Source of the DNA: Buxus sempervirens
Taxonomy: Eukaryota; Streptophyta; Magnoliopsida; Buxales; Buxaceae
Assembly (NCBI GenBank): GCA_947561395.2
Contig: OX387194.1
Location: 28,716,036-28,780,035, forward strand
Reading direction: 5' to 3'
DNA: 64,000 nt
The first letter of the stretch is position 1; each line of letters starts with the position of its first letter. The position numbers and the translations under genes are program-made. Shown in pieces: positions 45,638-57,513 of this stretch. The notes under the pieces were generated by a model. It saw only the letters and a list, made by a program, of their open reading frames with translations. It made no database searches and had not been told where the DNA came from.

Positions 45638-45979
45638 GGGAAAATGATCCAAACCGAACTGAACCGAATTTTGCAATTCGGTTCGGTTCGGTTTGGATTG
45701 GGTTACAGGTTTTTCTTTAAATAATCGGTTCAGTTTGGGTATTTCGGTTCTGAGGTCGGTTCGGTTTGGTTTTGGGCTGACCTTCAGTAACCTTGGTTTG
45801 GTCTTGGGTTGAGGCCAATCCGAACCAAACCGCACCGAGTTGCAGCCCTAATTGCAGCAATTGGAAATGTTGTAGTTATAGGAAGGACGCTCACCTTGCT
45901 ACCAATCTTTTAAGTAGGTAAGCATGCGATCAGTTTGAAAAGGTTTAACAGTGATGACCAGGTAGAACATAGGAGAAAG

Positions 45980-46101
45980 ATGGTTGCATACGGGTTTCAC
46001 CCACTACCAAATTACATATGTGTACTACTGTAGATGGTTGCATATGGATTTCACCCACTACCAAATTACATACGTGCAGTACTGCACGTGCACTGCGCTA
46101 G
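45980..46101 (+). mobile_element. Helitron 3' terminus
   Basis: A perfect 18-nt palindrome ACGTGCAGTACTGCACGT (about 46071-46088) is followed by GCACTGCG and CTAG (46098-46101), then T. This is the Helitron 3' form. Just upstream, a segment of about 54 bp ('ggttgcata.gg.tttcaccc') is tandemly repeated at about 45983-46078. The matching 5' end was not found; it cannot lie inside the intact hAT element. Confidence 0.6.
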
Positions 46102-48456
46102 TCAGAATTTATTTGAGGATTTTACTGATGGATTATAATTATAAATATAGGTGATCACACTGATGGAGTAGATATGGAGATTGAGGCAAATCTGACCGTT
46201 GGATCATGAGATATTGAAGTGAGTATGAATTTAAGGCTATTAATTAATCTAATTGATTAGTAGCATAAGAGTTGATGGTGGTGAGATACATGGAATCATG
46301 GAATTAAATTAGGTTAGTATTTAAGAGAATAATTCGGAGAATACTAATTGTATTTCACTTGTATTAGCTGACGGCTGAAGGAAACCAGAGACCAAGAGAG
46401 AGAGAAGAGAAGGAGCGTTTGTTGATTTTGAGTCGTTCTTCATCCTAGAAGAAGAAGATCTGTATTGCTATAGAGGGATCATCATCTAGGTTTGAGGGAG
46501 AAGAAGGGAACTTGGTTGAACAAAGGTAGGTAGCACACCTGTTTATTCGAGAACTTAGTTTTATCGTGGTTTGATGTCTCTGTATGATCGGAAAGTATGA
46601 AAATATGTTTCTAGATGATTTGGAAAGATGATATATATGTTTTGAATTTATTAGAATTGATTTGAATACATAGAAAGTTGTTTGATGCATAAAAACTAGT
46701 TTTGGAAGTCGGATTAGCCGCTGTTTGTCAAGCGTTCAGTACGATCGCCTAAGCGATCTGCATGAGTGCCTCACTTGTGTATTTTTAGAATTTAGTTGCA
46801 GAGGTCGCCCAACTAGATCGCATGAGCGATGGGGTGAGCAACCGTTAAATTTCTATTTATAGGTAGGTAACCAGGGGGATCGCCTAGGCGACCACCTGAG
46901 CACCCATTGTTCGTGAATTTTCATTTTAAAAAGAACGGCTGCCCAACCAGGTCGCCTGGGCGACAGGGTCGAGCGACCATTATAGAAACGTGTTTTCGCC
47001 TATTTTTAATTGTTGTTCAATTCCAAAATAAATTTAAAGGAATTTTAAATACCTGAACCTAAAAATAGTGAGTGTTTACAACTGTTTTCAGTGACTTTGT
47101 GTATTTAAACAAATTGATGAGTGATTTAGGATATTTGCAAAAAGAGTTGTCTTACTTTGAAAATAAAAGGATTTTGGGTTATTTCACTATCTGATTTGAT
47201 TTGATTTGGAAAATTATTACTCAGCAAAAGTATATTTTAAAGTATCTTGATTTCAGGACTTTAAAAAAATCTTCACTCTAGAACTATTTTGTAAAATTAT
47301 AATTGGAAAGAGTTTTAGCTTTGGAAAATCCTTATATGCCGCTAGGCACTATTATTGAACTATGTTTGTTTGAGAAAATTGTGATTGTTAGTGTCTAATG
47401 GGTATAGCTGCATGTGGATCCTAGGGTTAAGCTTGAGAGTGGAGAGGTTTTTCTTTGTTTGGGTACTCCTAATTTGCGCTTGCGCTTCCTTTGCAAGTTA
47501 GTTTGCAATGGGGGTATGCATGTTTGTAGGGTCATTTCGAGCCTCGCTGGTGAGTCCTGTATGTGCGGATAAGTGGCCATCTCCATGTATTGATTCAGGT
47601 GCTGCATGCTGGTGGTACATGTCGAACTTCATAAGTTTCGTGTGCAATAAGTCGATGACTACGCCTCTTGTCTCAGTGATATATGGGTTTGAGGGTCTTA
47701 GTAGCTTCGCTTATAAGTTGCATGATGGCATAGTGAATGAAGAGTTTCTTTTCAAAGTTCTTCTTGTTTTCATGAGTCCTACAATGTTGTATGATGGATG
47801 ATGATGGTTTAGTTGTGATCTTGTTTCTTACACTATTGTGATGGGAATTAATGTTGATGGACATGATTATACTTGTGAAATTGTTTTGATTTGAGAACTA
47901 TTTAATCCGTTGAGATTGTATCGTATCTTTCTTATCTCGTTTATTTTTACCGAGCATGAAAGTAACTATCTTCTATATATAAACTGTTTATTTATGCATG
48001 TTGTTACCTACTGGGATATTCGTATCTCATTCCTATTTGTTTTGTTTTGTTTTCAGCTGATACGCATGAGAGAGACGTGGGGTTTGCTTTTGGGGGCGCG
48101 TTTGCTGATTTCCTTCAAGAGGACTACTATTATCCGGAGTAGTTAGGTTTTTGAGAGTGATGTTATTAATTGAGACATTGTTTATTTATTAGTTATTTTA
48201 TGATTTCATGATTATGAGAATGAGAGTTATAGAACCTTCATCACCAGTCTTGATTTATATTCTTGATGAGATGGTTTGGATGACTTTAATCCACGCTTAT
48301 TAATGGTTTATTTAATGTTAAGACTTCCGCACTCTGATATTATTTGTCAATTGAATTGAATTTTAATTGTCTGGTATTTACTAGCTTTGGGCCCGTAGCA
48401 CTTCGGATTCGGGTTGAGTGTTGGTTTTTGCATTGACCCAAGTTCGGGGCGTTACA
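46102..48456 (+). mobile_element. Family-C LTR, 5' end missing
   Basis: Ends AAGTTCGGGGCGTTACA at 48456. It contains a leader-like purine-rich stretch (46380-46450, 'gagagagagaagagaagg'), a GC-rich hairpin cassette (about 46730-46985) and the GATATTCGTATCTCAT box (about 48012) with the T/G tract ending TTTTCAG. The start was not found; the Helitron end at 46101 abuts it. No coding region. Confidence 0.6.
46730..46985. repeat. GC-rich hairpin cassette (GTCGCC/GGCGAC)
   Basis: Palindromic units such as ATCGCCTAGGCGACC and GGTCGCCTGGGCGACAGG recur about every 65-80 bp, each followed by a 'gagc.acc' half, within AT-rich LTR sequence. Confidence 0.65.
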
Positions 48457-49157
48457 TTATGCCACCTCGTGACTATATACATATAGTGAAGCAGCTAAAC
48501 CTAATATAGGTATTAGGCTAGCAAGTACAATCCAGTCTAGGTAATCCAAAACCAAATACCAAATAATAAAACCAATAGACCTCACCCCTATGGTGGCTTA
48601 GATTGCCACAGTCTTCCCCTTTGGAAAACCTCACCCTATGGTGGTAACGTGTATTGGCCACTACAGAATAATCAAATAAATACAAACCTAACTTTCACTA
48701 TATAGCTACACTATGGATCCATAGGGATCTAAGCCCATCAACACTATAAAACCAAAACCAAACCATGTTTCCAAACCAACTTTTAACCAATGGCTCCTTA
48801 GCAAAAACCAATACCAAATAGGCCCTTTGGCTAACCAAAAGTAACCATTTTTTCCAGAATCAAAACCATGCCAACAAGTCTAAAATATAACCATGAGAAT
48901 ATCCAAAATTTCCTTGAAATTAGCTTATTTTATAACAAAAGAACCATATGTGGAAACCAAAGCAAAACTTTACATTCATTGTTCCAAAATCAAATCCTTT
49001 TATCAAAAGTCCAAAACTCCATTTCCATTAGCTCAAAATAACCTTAATACAAGTGTTAAGATAAATAAAATCCAAGAAAAATCATTTAAAATTGATGTAG
49101 GTTCAAAATTAGAAAATTTGGCAACTGGACGCTCGGGCTTTGGTCGGGCAGACATGA

Positions 49158-51621
49158 TGTAAGACCCCGAATTTTTGGTTAATATTAATTGTGGGAATTA
49201 ATTAAATAATTCTAATTATGGTTAATTGGTAAATTTCCAGATAATTGAGGAGCAAGGGCAATTTTGGTATTTCTGGAAATTAAGTGAAGATGGAGAGTAA
49301 GTTATGGTAAGTGGTGTATGATATTAATGGTTAATGATCATAGGGATTTAATTAGTTTAATTAAGAAGTGTTAGTGTAGGTTTTGCTGGTGTGGCAAGGG
49401 ATTAAATGAGGGGTTAATAAGTGTGGGTGTAGAGATCAGCCGTGGATGAGCAACTAGCAAATCAAGAAAGGTTTGGGCGCCATTGAAAATTATAAATAGC
49501 TTGCTGGCGTGAGTTGTTGGTTCGTTTGCTAAATTGGAGGCAAAAATCAGAGAGCAGCTACGGGAGAAAGGTAAGGATTCTGAGGGTTTGCTGGAGTTGG
49601 AATCAAGCGAAGGAGAAGTTCTTGTTGGTCGGAGATATCAGTGTTTGAGAGTTACGAAATTGTGATCGTTCAAGTGTAGATCTGCAGAGGTCAGGTAAGG
49701 ATCATTTTGTTAATAAATTAGTGAAGAGATTCAAGTGAGGAAGCAATTGCAACTCAGATCTGAGTAGATCTAGACATTTGTGTAGATCAGAAACAATCGG
49801 CAGTAGAATTATCATTCGGAGGTGTTCGATTGGAGGAATTGGAAGCTAGAAGACTAAGTTAGCTAATCAAGTAAGTAGCATTGGATTTCTACCTAGATTT
49901 GCAACCGATTGCACAAATTGATTTGGATCTATATGCTGTAAATTGAGATTGTTGTTAGGAAACTGATTTTCGAGTTAATTTTTGATTCGGAGCATGATCT
50001 TAATAGGATTAAATTCAAATTGGGTTTAAATGACTGTTAGAGGTGTTATGAGTTTGGATTTGCCCGTGTAGAGGCTTAAATTTCGGTCAGTCATGTTGGA
50101 ATCAAGCTAACAAAGACTAAAAATCTCCGTCGGAGAAATCAAGGTGTATGCGCTAAGTGCAGCTTACTGACATTACTCGGTGGTACTCAGCGGCAGTTCA
50201 TTTTCTTGGATGCGCCTACTGCCGCTTACTAAGCGCAGGTCAGTGCACCCTCCGAAAACCTATAAAAAGTGCAAAATGTTAATTTAGGGTGGATTTCTTG
50301 AATTTGTTGGTTGCAAAACTTATCTAGAAGTTGGATTAAGATGTTAGAAATATTCCTAAGTGATTGTAACGTACTGAGATTATTCTATCAATTATTGGGA
50401 GAATTTATGATGATTAAAAGTTAGGATTAAGGTCCTTGTTAGTGAGTTAGTTGCTGGTTTGATACCATGAGTTCATGGTTTGGTTTAGTTCATGTTTTAA
50501 TATTAATTTTCAGTTTGTGATACCTTTTTCAACGGAGTTTTATCAGATTATAATGTGCTAGGAAGAATTTACAAAAAGTGACTTTTCTTGAGTAAGTGAT
50601 TATATAAAAGGTTTTTATTATTGTTCTTGGGTTTAGAATCTCATTTGAAGTTTCATGAGTTATTATTCTAGTCCTGAGTGACCCATGATGAGGTTGATTT
50701 GTTTTATTAATGGTGATACCAGAGGTTGGTATATTTTGCTACCAGAGGTTGGTTTATGTGTTGAGTTATTTGTTTTGGTCTAGCTTGTCCCGGATCCTAG
50801 ACTAAGCTTAGTAATGTAATGAGTTGGCTTTATTGTGGTAATTACATGGTCATGAGTGTTGCCATGACTAGGGTAGAGCAGCCCGTGATCCTTGGTAGGC
50901 CGGGTTGTCAATGCCGAAACTCGGAGTAGGCCGGCATTGGATGACAAAGTTCCTTGGTAGGCAATCATTTCAGAGTTCCGCGTTTATGTTGATCGGACTG
51001 TGTTCTAGGAAGCTTGGATATCGCTTCGGCATGTGAATTACACAATATCAGTGAACTTCATGGCATTGGCCACTTGTATATGGTTTATCATTGCTGTTTG
51101 GACATTTGTATTACCCGATTATTAAGAACTTGTGATTTCTGAATTTATGACAAGTCTTATTGTTTACTCATGATCAAATATTATTCGTGGCATGTTTTAG
51201 AACTGATATAAATTGTTTTCTTCATGCATGTGCTATTTTCTGGGATATTCGTATCTCATTACGTTTGTTTTGTTTTGTTTTTTAGATACTCTCGGTGAGG
51301 ACCCGTCTGTTGGGGTAGAGCCAGCTGATTACTATAGGGGAGAGGATTACTACTTTCCTTAGAGATTAGTAGATTTTATTTCTGGTTTTGAATTGTGAAA
51401 GTTGTAATAAAATAATCTTAGTTGATATTCAAATTGGTTAGAACTTTTAATCTCCATGTTGATTAGATGTTCCCATGCTTTAATAAATGAATCCATATTT
51501 CCGCACTCTGATGTTTGTCCCACGTGATAAATGGAATTGATAATTGAAATGTGGGCCCATACAAAACCCTCCCTGAGACATGTTATATCTTTAATGAACA
51601 ACACGGATTCGGGGCGTTAAA
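49158..51621 (+). mobile_element. Solo LTR, family C (2464 bp)
   Basis: Starts TGTAAGACCCCGAATTTTTG and ends ATTCGGGGCGTTAAA. The flanks are catga (49153-49157) and cgtga (51622-51626), which differ by one change that fits CpG decay. It contains a leader with possible splice signals (about 49690), a cassette (about 50120-50245), 'taccagaggttggt' and 'gtaggccggcattgg' short repeats, and the GATATTCGTATCTCAT box (about 51242). Confidence 0.8.
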
Positions 51622-53355
51622 CGTGAGCATTGAAGGTTCAAAACACAGAAATAGGTTAACGCTCAAACCAATTTTTGTGCGATGAGAAGAAAAGAACAGA
51701 ACACTTGAAGTAAAGCTTGAGCGAAGGCTAGGGCGCTGGGAAATAACACAAGGAAATGCTCGAGAGATGTAGGGCATTGGTTGGGCATTGAAAACTAGCT
51801 CTTGGGTTCTAAAAAAAATCTCGGTCATACTCAATCGCTCGATAGAGCGCTCAAAAGTTGAAGTAAGCGCAAAGGTCAAAAATCAAGACACTCGATGGAT
51901 GCTCAAGAGAATCTCATGTGCCAAGAGTAAAAATAACAAATTTCTGGGTTTCCGAAAATCAGTCCATAATAAGTTATATTTTTATCAAATCTAAAAACTT
52001 AATAAAAAATATTTATTTGCTTCCAAATCATCATAAAAAACACCTTAGAAACAAAACCCCTGAATCAAATACATGTTTTACATGCTAAAATAAAATTTGA
52101 TGCTTAAAACCACAAAAACACATAAAAAAACTCATATTTCTTGTAAACAAAGATTAAAATCATATAAGCCAACCAATTTGCATTCCAAATCAACACAAAT
52201 CCACCCAGAAATCATATCCTCATGATTAATCCATAAAACAATGCATAATTTTCAAGAAAGGGTTGTTCCTTTGTAGAATCCTGAATTTTTGGTAATAATA
52301 ATATAATTTTAAATCTAAAAATTAGAAGAAATATAATAAATAAATTTGAAATATTAGAGGATAAATATTTAATCTAAGTATTTGGGAGATTGAAATTATA
52401 ATCCATACTTATATTATAAAGAGAAATAATGAGGAGATTAAATCTGGAAATTTGGAATAAATTTAATGGTTAAATATTGTATAATAAAGAAAAGGGGTAT
52501 TTTAGTCTTTTCCCATGGTCAATTACTAAATTAATTAAATAAATAATTATTAGAATTGAAATAATCAATTAGATTTAAGTTGGATTAAATTTGTTTTTAA
52601 GTAGCTTAATTTATAGCTTAAAAGATGAGAAAAAAGACCTAATTGTAATTACACTTAATTAGGGGCCTTAAATTTGAGGATAAGAGGAGTTTAGGGATTT
52701 TATTAGTAATTTTATAAAATAGGGAAAATAATTAGCATGAAAATTAATTAAATTGGGAGTTTCTTTTGTATGTGATTCTTAAAAGAAGAATTTGTAGGAG
52801 AGTGTGATGAAGTAGGGAAGTTTTCCAAATAGAATTAGGAATCCTAGTTGGGAAGTTCTTAATCCAATTAGGACTTGCATTTGGGTGAGTTTATATAAGA
52901 AAGGTATTAGGGAAGTTTTGGGGTTTCCATTAATTCAAATGTGTGGAGAAAGGAGGAGAGAAAATTGGTGCACTCGATTGGAAAAATAGAGAGAGGAAAA
53001 TAGAAAGAGAGTAAGAGACTTTAGAGAAAAAGAGGAGTTTTAGAAAATTCCAACCAACAACCATCAAACGACGATCTAGAAACGATCAACTGTTGTATCG
53101 GCCTCAAATTTGAAAGTGTTTTTCTTGACTGGTGGTTCCTGAATCTGAACGGTGGAGATCGTGTTTGGAGATCCCTAGAGTAGTGAGAAAATTTCAGAAA
53201 ATTGGTTATACGTTGAAGTTTATTGAAAAAGAAGAAGGATTTCGAGTTCTTAAGGCAAGTAGTAACCATTCTAAAACTAAAATTGGCATGTTTTCCGGAT
53301 TAACCGTCAAATTATGTTTCGTTGGGTTGATTGGATGAATTTGGATGCGTTTAAT

Positions 53356-54212
53356 TGTAAAACCCCAAATTTTGATTAAGCAAATATGGAATTGCTTTAA
53401 TATTATTAATTATTATTTTGTGGAAAATTCAGGAAAAAGGAATTGGAGGATATTTAGGTAACTTCAGAAAAATTAAGGAAGAATTTCTTGAATGAGTTAA
53501 GTATCTATTTCGATTTTATATTATTAATAAATAAGATTATTTAAGTGGTTCATTAGGGATTTTATTCTTGAATATGTAGGATGGGTTGCTGGAGTGGGGA
53601 TGCAGCGAATCAGCTGTTGTTTGAAGAAGGAATAGGCCGGCATTGGATGACGAAACCTTGAGTAGGCCGTCATTTCAGAATCTGAAATCATGGGTAGGAC
53701 GGATTGTGTACATGGAGGCGTGGATGTCACTCCGACATGCGGATTACCCAATTAAATTGAACTACATGACATTGGCCTATATGTTTTATTGGTATTTGTA
53801 TCTCCACCACTGGTGTAGAGCAACATCGACCTATGAGTAGTCCAGTGTTGTCAATGCCGAAATCCGGAGTAGGCCGGCATTGGATGACGAAACCTGGAGT
53901 AGGCCATCATTTCAATATCCAAAACCCTGAGTAGGCTGGATATACATATGGAGGCGTGGACTTGATCATGATATGGATTTATCGATGTTGACACTTATTT
54001 TGATTTGAGTTATATCTCTTGGGTTGTTTTGGATAATTGGTTTCATTAACACTTTATTACATGGTTAGATTTGGTATCATGGTTATTCGCGTGATTTGTT
54101 ATCGATTCTACAAATTTGACTTATATGCTGGATTACGCGATTCTGTGTGAAAAATTAACCCTTTAGAAGCGAGTTACGGTTTTATTACGTAACCCGGATT
54201 CGGGGCATTACA
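53356..54212 (+). mobile_element. Short solo LTR, family C (857 bp)
   Basis: TGTAAAACCCCAAATTTTGA to GGATTCGGGGCATTACA, with perfect duplications ttaat (53351-53355, 54213-54217). It holds 'gtaggccggcattggatgac' repeats (about 53630 and 53870) but no hairpin cassette, so it is probably an internally deleted form. Confidence 0.88.
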
Positions 54213-54469
54213 TTAATATAGATTAATCCATAGGTATGATTGATTACATGCAAAGTTTGAAAAATTGTCAAGCATGTTTTAAGGATCGGTTCGTTTGGTT
54301 TCATATAAGATTTATTGCAAAACTATGTTTTGATGTGTTTGGTACAATCTAGCATGTTTAAAGGATGATATTACATAATTTCTAAGTGATTTTAGAAGTT
54401 GGTTTGGTATTATTTGGATTTGAAACAAAATTTCGCGAAATAGAGGAACATCCAAAATTTTACGAAATT

Positions 54470-54730
54470 ATACGGACGCCTGGCATCCAACTCAAGTGCT
54501 AGACCGGGCGCCGTGGTATTTAGAATGGATGCCTGTTGCCGCTTAAGCGTGGACACGAGCGCCCCGCCTATGTTTTTTTTTAGAAATTGAGAACCCGAAA
54601 TCCAGAATTTTTGGTCAAATTGAGCGCCCGAGATGTGGCTCAAGCGCCACTCCAAGCGACCAAGGACTTGAATCAATTTTCTTTGAGCACCTGGCATAGC
54701 GCCCTACGATGCTCGAGCGCCCATGACAGA
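54470..54730. repeat. GC-rich hairpin cassette (GCGCCC/GAGCGC)
   Basis: Units such as GAGCGCCCGAG, GCTCAAGCGCCAC and GCTCGAGCGCCC recur in the 52272-58607 LTR. Confidence 0.6.
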
Positions 54731-55052
54731 TTTTTGATATATTTAGAAATCCACCTAGTCTTTGATTGTAAAATTGTTTTTATTGAATTCCAACTCATGT
54801 ACCAACTAAATTAGGGTATTTTGAGAATGTTTGCACTAGCTAATGCTTTATTTGGATTTTTATGAAGAATTTGGGTACGTTCTACTAAAATGACATTTAT
54901 TTGAGTTTAACATTCCAAATCCTTTTCCTTTCAACTTGGTTTGATTTTATTGGTTCCTACACTTGTATTTGATCTATCTAAAGATGTTCCCAGAGTTGTT
55001 ATGATAGAACTGTGATTATTTTCCTCTGTATACCTTGGTGTGATGGATTTCT

Positions 55053-57513
55053 TGTAGCGCCTCGGATCCAAGTTGTTCATTAGAGATATAACTCGTCTCA
55101 CGGTAACACTATGCTTGAGCCCATAGCAAGCCAAAGCCATAATATAATTCAACAATTATATCAATATCAGAGTGCGGAAACAAAAGGGAAATAAAACCAA
55201 CTAAACTAAAACTTTATTACTTCATAAAATTTGATCAAGTCTTCAAATAGAATAATAAACTCCTACTATAAAAATCTGAACACGAATGTTCACTACATCA
55301 CTCACTTTCATCTCTCCAAATCATAACATAACATCCTAAGACTGAAAATAAACTCCCTATGATATAAATAAAAAATCCTACATAAGACAATAATAATCGT
55401 CTTCCACGTAGTTCTCAAATAAATACTCCCCACTAGTACCCTGTGGCTCTACCCCTGCAGAATCGTCCTTTCCAGAATAGAAGTCTGAAAACAAAACAAA
55501 ACAAGCAAGAATGAGATATAAATCCCAGTAAGTAACACATGCATGTATAAAGAAATTTATCATATAATTTTCAAGATAGCATGTGTTTCAAATACATAAC
55601 ATTGACGAATAATTTAGTTGCAATTCATTTTCTAAATCACCATCAAATACAGTTGCAATCATCGACTAATTGCGGATCACCCAACCGAGATACACAAAGG
55701 GCTGGCACGTACCATCATGTACCAGAGCAAGGTACATGATGGTAACACAAAATAACCACATCGAGATACACGGTGAGTGGGATTGCTGTAACACGACCAG
55801 ATACAGGAAGGCCTCATCGAGATACACTACAGGAGCATAGTGTGAAACAGGTTTAACCAAACAAAGAAAATACAATTCTCACTCCTAGCTAGACTATGGA
55901 TCCATACCAAGCTATGCCCATTAGGCACACAAAACAAAACACTGAAATCATATAGTCTTTGATACCTAAAACCAATTCACAACGCCACAATTCATCTCAA
56001 ATCATCCCCAAGATACATGGAGGAAAACAAAGCTCAAACTCAAGCTACATGAGTGAGAAATAACCACCCCGAGGTACACGGAGGAAAATACAAGTAATTT
56101 TGTTAAAACAACTCTGGAAACATCTTTAGATAGTTCAAATACAAGTGTAGGAATTGATAAAATCACAATAAGTTGAAAAGAAAAGAATTTGGAACGATAA
56201 ACTCAAATAAAAGCTGTTTCAGTAGAACGTACCCAAAATTTTTATAAAAATTCAATTTAATCAACGGCCAATGCAAAGAATCTCAAAACCCTTAAATCTT
56301 ATTGGTACATAAGTTGGAAATCAATAAAAACATTTTTTATAGTGAAAAACTAGGCATTTTCCAAAATATCAGAAAATCTGTTTATGGCGCTCGAGCGCTG
56401 TCGGGCGCTCTTGCAGGCGTCCATTGAAAAGTGAGTTTTGAAAGGTTTGCAGGGTTGGCTGCTCAAGAAGGCACTCGAGTGACCACTCGGGCATTTGGTT
56501 TACTGGAAATTGACAACTCTCAGGTTTATGAAAAAAAAAAAAAAAAAAACATAGGCGAGGCACCTCCAACGGCGCTTGAGCACCCGAAAATCCACTCAAT
56601 GCCTAACACGGCGCTCGAGTGGTATCGCGGTGTCTGCTCAAACTCGCAAAAACCTGATTTTTTCTGAACTTTGCGAAATTTCTTTCTAAAATCAAATAAC
56701 ACCAAACTAGTGCTTCAAATCACTTCGAAAACTTTTATAAACATCCTCTCGAAAATAAAACTTCGTGTATAAATCAAATCAAATAAAAAACCATCGAATA
56801 AACACACTTTTGACAATTTTTAATAAAATCTAGAACATCAATGTAAACCCACGAAAATCAAGTATTTAACAACATGGTTTGCTTCGAAATCATCTCTTAA
56901 TAAGTATTTAAATCAATCATAACAAATAAACAACAACCATGCAGCGATTAAACAAAAACGAAGGTGTTACTTGCCTTTTTCACAAAACCCAACTCTAAAC
57001 TAGCAAATCCAGCAACTCTACTCCTTCTCCTCTACTTCTGGCCGTGATTTCTTTTTCTCAAAACTTCAAGCACACGTCCAGAAATGCTCTTTCAATATCA
57101 CACATCCAAAACAGGAGAGTAAACCTACTATTTTCTTAAAAGTTGCTTTTTATACTTAGGATTCTGATTTTACCCTAATTAGGAGTTTCTATTCTCATAA
57201 AACAATCACTAGGAGTGTATGGATGTCCAAGCATGTCCATATAGGTAATTTGCTAGTGTTTAATTAAAATAAGATAGCCTACCTTGCCTATCTATCATAC
57301 TCATGCACCTTCACCAATCAAAATTCCAATAAAAGCACAATTATGTACTTACTTGATGATTTATCCCTTTTCTTCTCTTCCTTGGAAATCTTTAGGCTTG
57401 ATCTTTATCTTCCCTTCCTATTCATGTCAATAAAATTCCAATCAAACACTTAATCCAATATTTTCCTCAATAATTAATCAAATTATTTAAAAGGGAAAAA
57501 TTGGGGGATTACA
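55053..57513 (-). mobile_element. Solo LTR, family C, reverse (2461 bp)
   Basis: On the plus strand it starts TGTAGCGCCTCGGATCC and ends TTGGGGGATTACA, with perfect duplications tttct (55048-55052, 57514-57518). It contains a reversed box ('gaatgagatataaatcccag', about 55510), 'gagatacac' repeats (55680-55830) and a cassette at 56385-56645 (GCGCTCGAGCGC). A purine/pyrimidine leader is at about 57000. Confidence 0.88.
56385..56645. repeat. GC-rich hairpin cassette (GCGCTCGAGCGC)
   Basis: A perfect GCGCTCGAGCGC palindrome (about 56386-56397) and further GGCGCTTGAG, GGCGCTCGAG and CACTCGAGTG variants occur in the reverse LTR. Confidence 0.65.

Larger units (their letters stand above)
44342..45850. 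mobile_element. hAT-type element carrying cargo (1509 bp)
   Basis: Perfect 8-bp target duplications attgcagc (44334-44341, 45851-45858) flank inverted ends TAGGGTTGCAACTTGGGTCG and, on the opposite strand, TAGGGCTGCAACTCGGTGCG. Both ends are lined with AACCGAACC/GGTTCGGTT subterminal repeats. The middle (about 44576-45640) lacks these repeats and is cargo. No transposase is visible, so it would depend on another hAT element. Confidence 0.88.

Noticed and set aside
44342-45850. Helitron from 44577 to the CTAG at 46101
   Set aside because: The hAT right end and its 8-bp duplication at 45850-45858 are intact, so one Helitron cannot start inside the hAT element and end outside it.
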